Below, one piece after another: positions 24,351-24,440 of a stretch of 24,440 nucleotides of DNA. The position numbers and the translations under genes are program-made. A model generated the notes under the pieces. It had not been told where the DNA came from. It did no database searches and saw nothing but the letters and a program-made list of their open reading frames with translations. This DNA is from CAKVOD01 sp964489405 (GTDB lineage: Bacteria > Bacillota > Clostridia > Christensenellales > UBA1242). Location of the stretch: assembly GCA_964489405.1 (NCBI GenBank), contig CAZAYL010000016.1, positions 1-24,440 on the forward strand, written 5' to 3'. Position 1 is the stretch's first letter. Every line of letters begins with the position of its first letter.

Positions 24351-24440
24351 AATAAAAGCCCTATTTTTGTGGTAAGGTACTCTCTCTATCGTCATTGCGA
24401 GGCAGTCAATGGAGTATTGTGCCAACAAGTACACTCATCG
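24351..24440 (+). repeat. Right-flank copy of the interspersed repeat
   Basis: Matches 153-240 over its full visible length, in the same orientation, with scattered substitutions; both copies continue from tcgtcattgcgag into the same ggcagtcaatggagtattg and gccaacaagt. The copy runs off the window end. Confidence 0.88.

Overview
The window looks like chromosomal DNA from an uncultured low-GC Gram-positive bacterium (Bacillota, probably a gut Clostridia-type lineage). This is inferred from strong AGGAGG-type ribosome sites, consensus sigma-A-like promoters, AT-rich intergenic DNA with U-tailed hairpin terminators, lipoproteins, bacterial Ig-like (Big_2) surface proteins, an FtsH, a GtrA protein and an OmpR-type two-component system. 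TGA acts as a normal stop (for example at the end of the response regulator gene). No tRNA, rRNA, transposase, integrase or CRISPR array was seen.

Layout. 1-690 is a gene-free array of GC-richer interspersed repeats; the same repeat returns in the same orientation at 24351-24440, so the gene block sits between two copies. 839-5631 is one operon: a duplicated YwaF/TMEM164-like membrane protein, an ABC ATPase, its permease and a membrane-anchored Big_2 protein. 5812-8358 is a large lipoprotein with Ig-like domains and a beta-helix. 8583-11535 holds ftsH and a small membrane-anchored protein of unknown function. 11736-13865 holds a PHP-domain protein and a GtrA protein. 13956-15968 (minus) is another Big_2 membrane-anchored protein. 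16124-17841 (minus) is a response regulator/histidine kinase pair, divergent from an HtrA-like lipoprotein protease (18108-19538). 19539-20367 has no convincing gene but contains a strongly structured RNA candidate with its own -10 box and terminator. 20368-21003 (minus) is a DEDDh exonuclease. 21260-23815 is a run of three unrecognised soluble proteins, each with its own strong promoter, and 24094-24243 is a 49-residue YjzC-like protein.

The main discovery candidate is a possible envelope-stress circuit. The divergent HtrA promoter and the promoter of the structured RNA share the same direct repeat, TTYAAA-TAAAG-TTCAAA, with 11-bp spacing. This is the architecture bound by OmpR/PhoB-family regulators and it closely resembles the CiaR site of streptococci, where CiaRH controls htrA and a set of small RNAs. 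An OmpR-family regulator is encoded next door. The RNA (about 425 nt, 19617-20041) has at least seven helices, including 14-bp, 10-bp and 9-bp perfect or near-perfect stems, and matches no RNA family I can recognise by eye.

Most of the remaining genes act at the envelope (ABC exporter, FtsH, HtrA, Ig-like surface proteins, GtrA), so the window reads as an envelope-maintenance neighbourhood rather than a mobile island.
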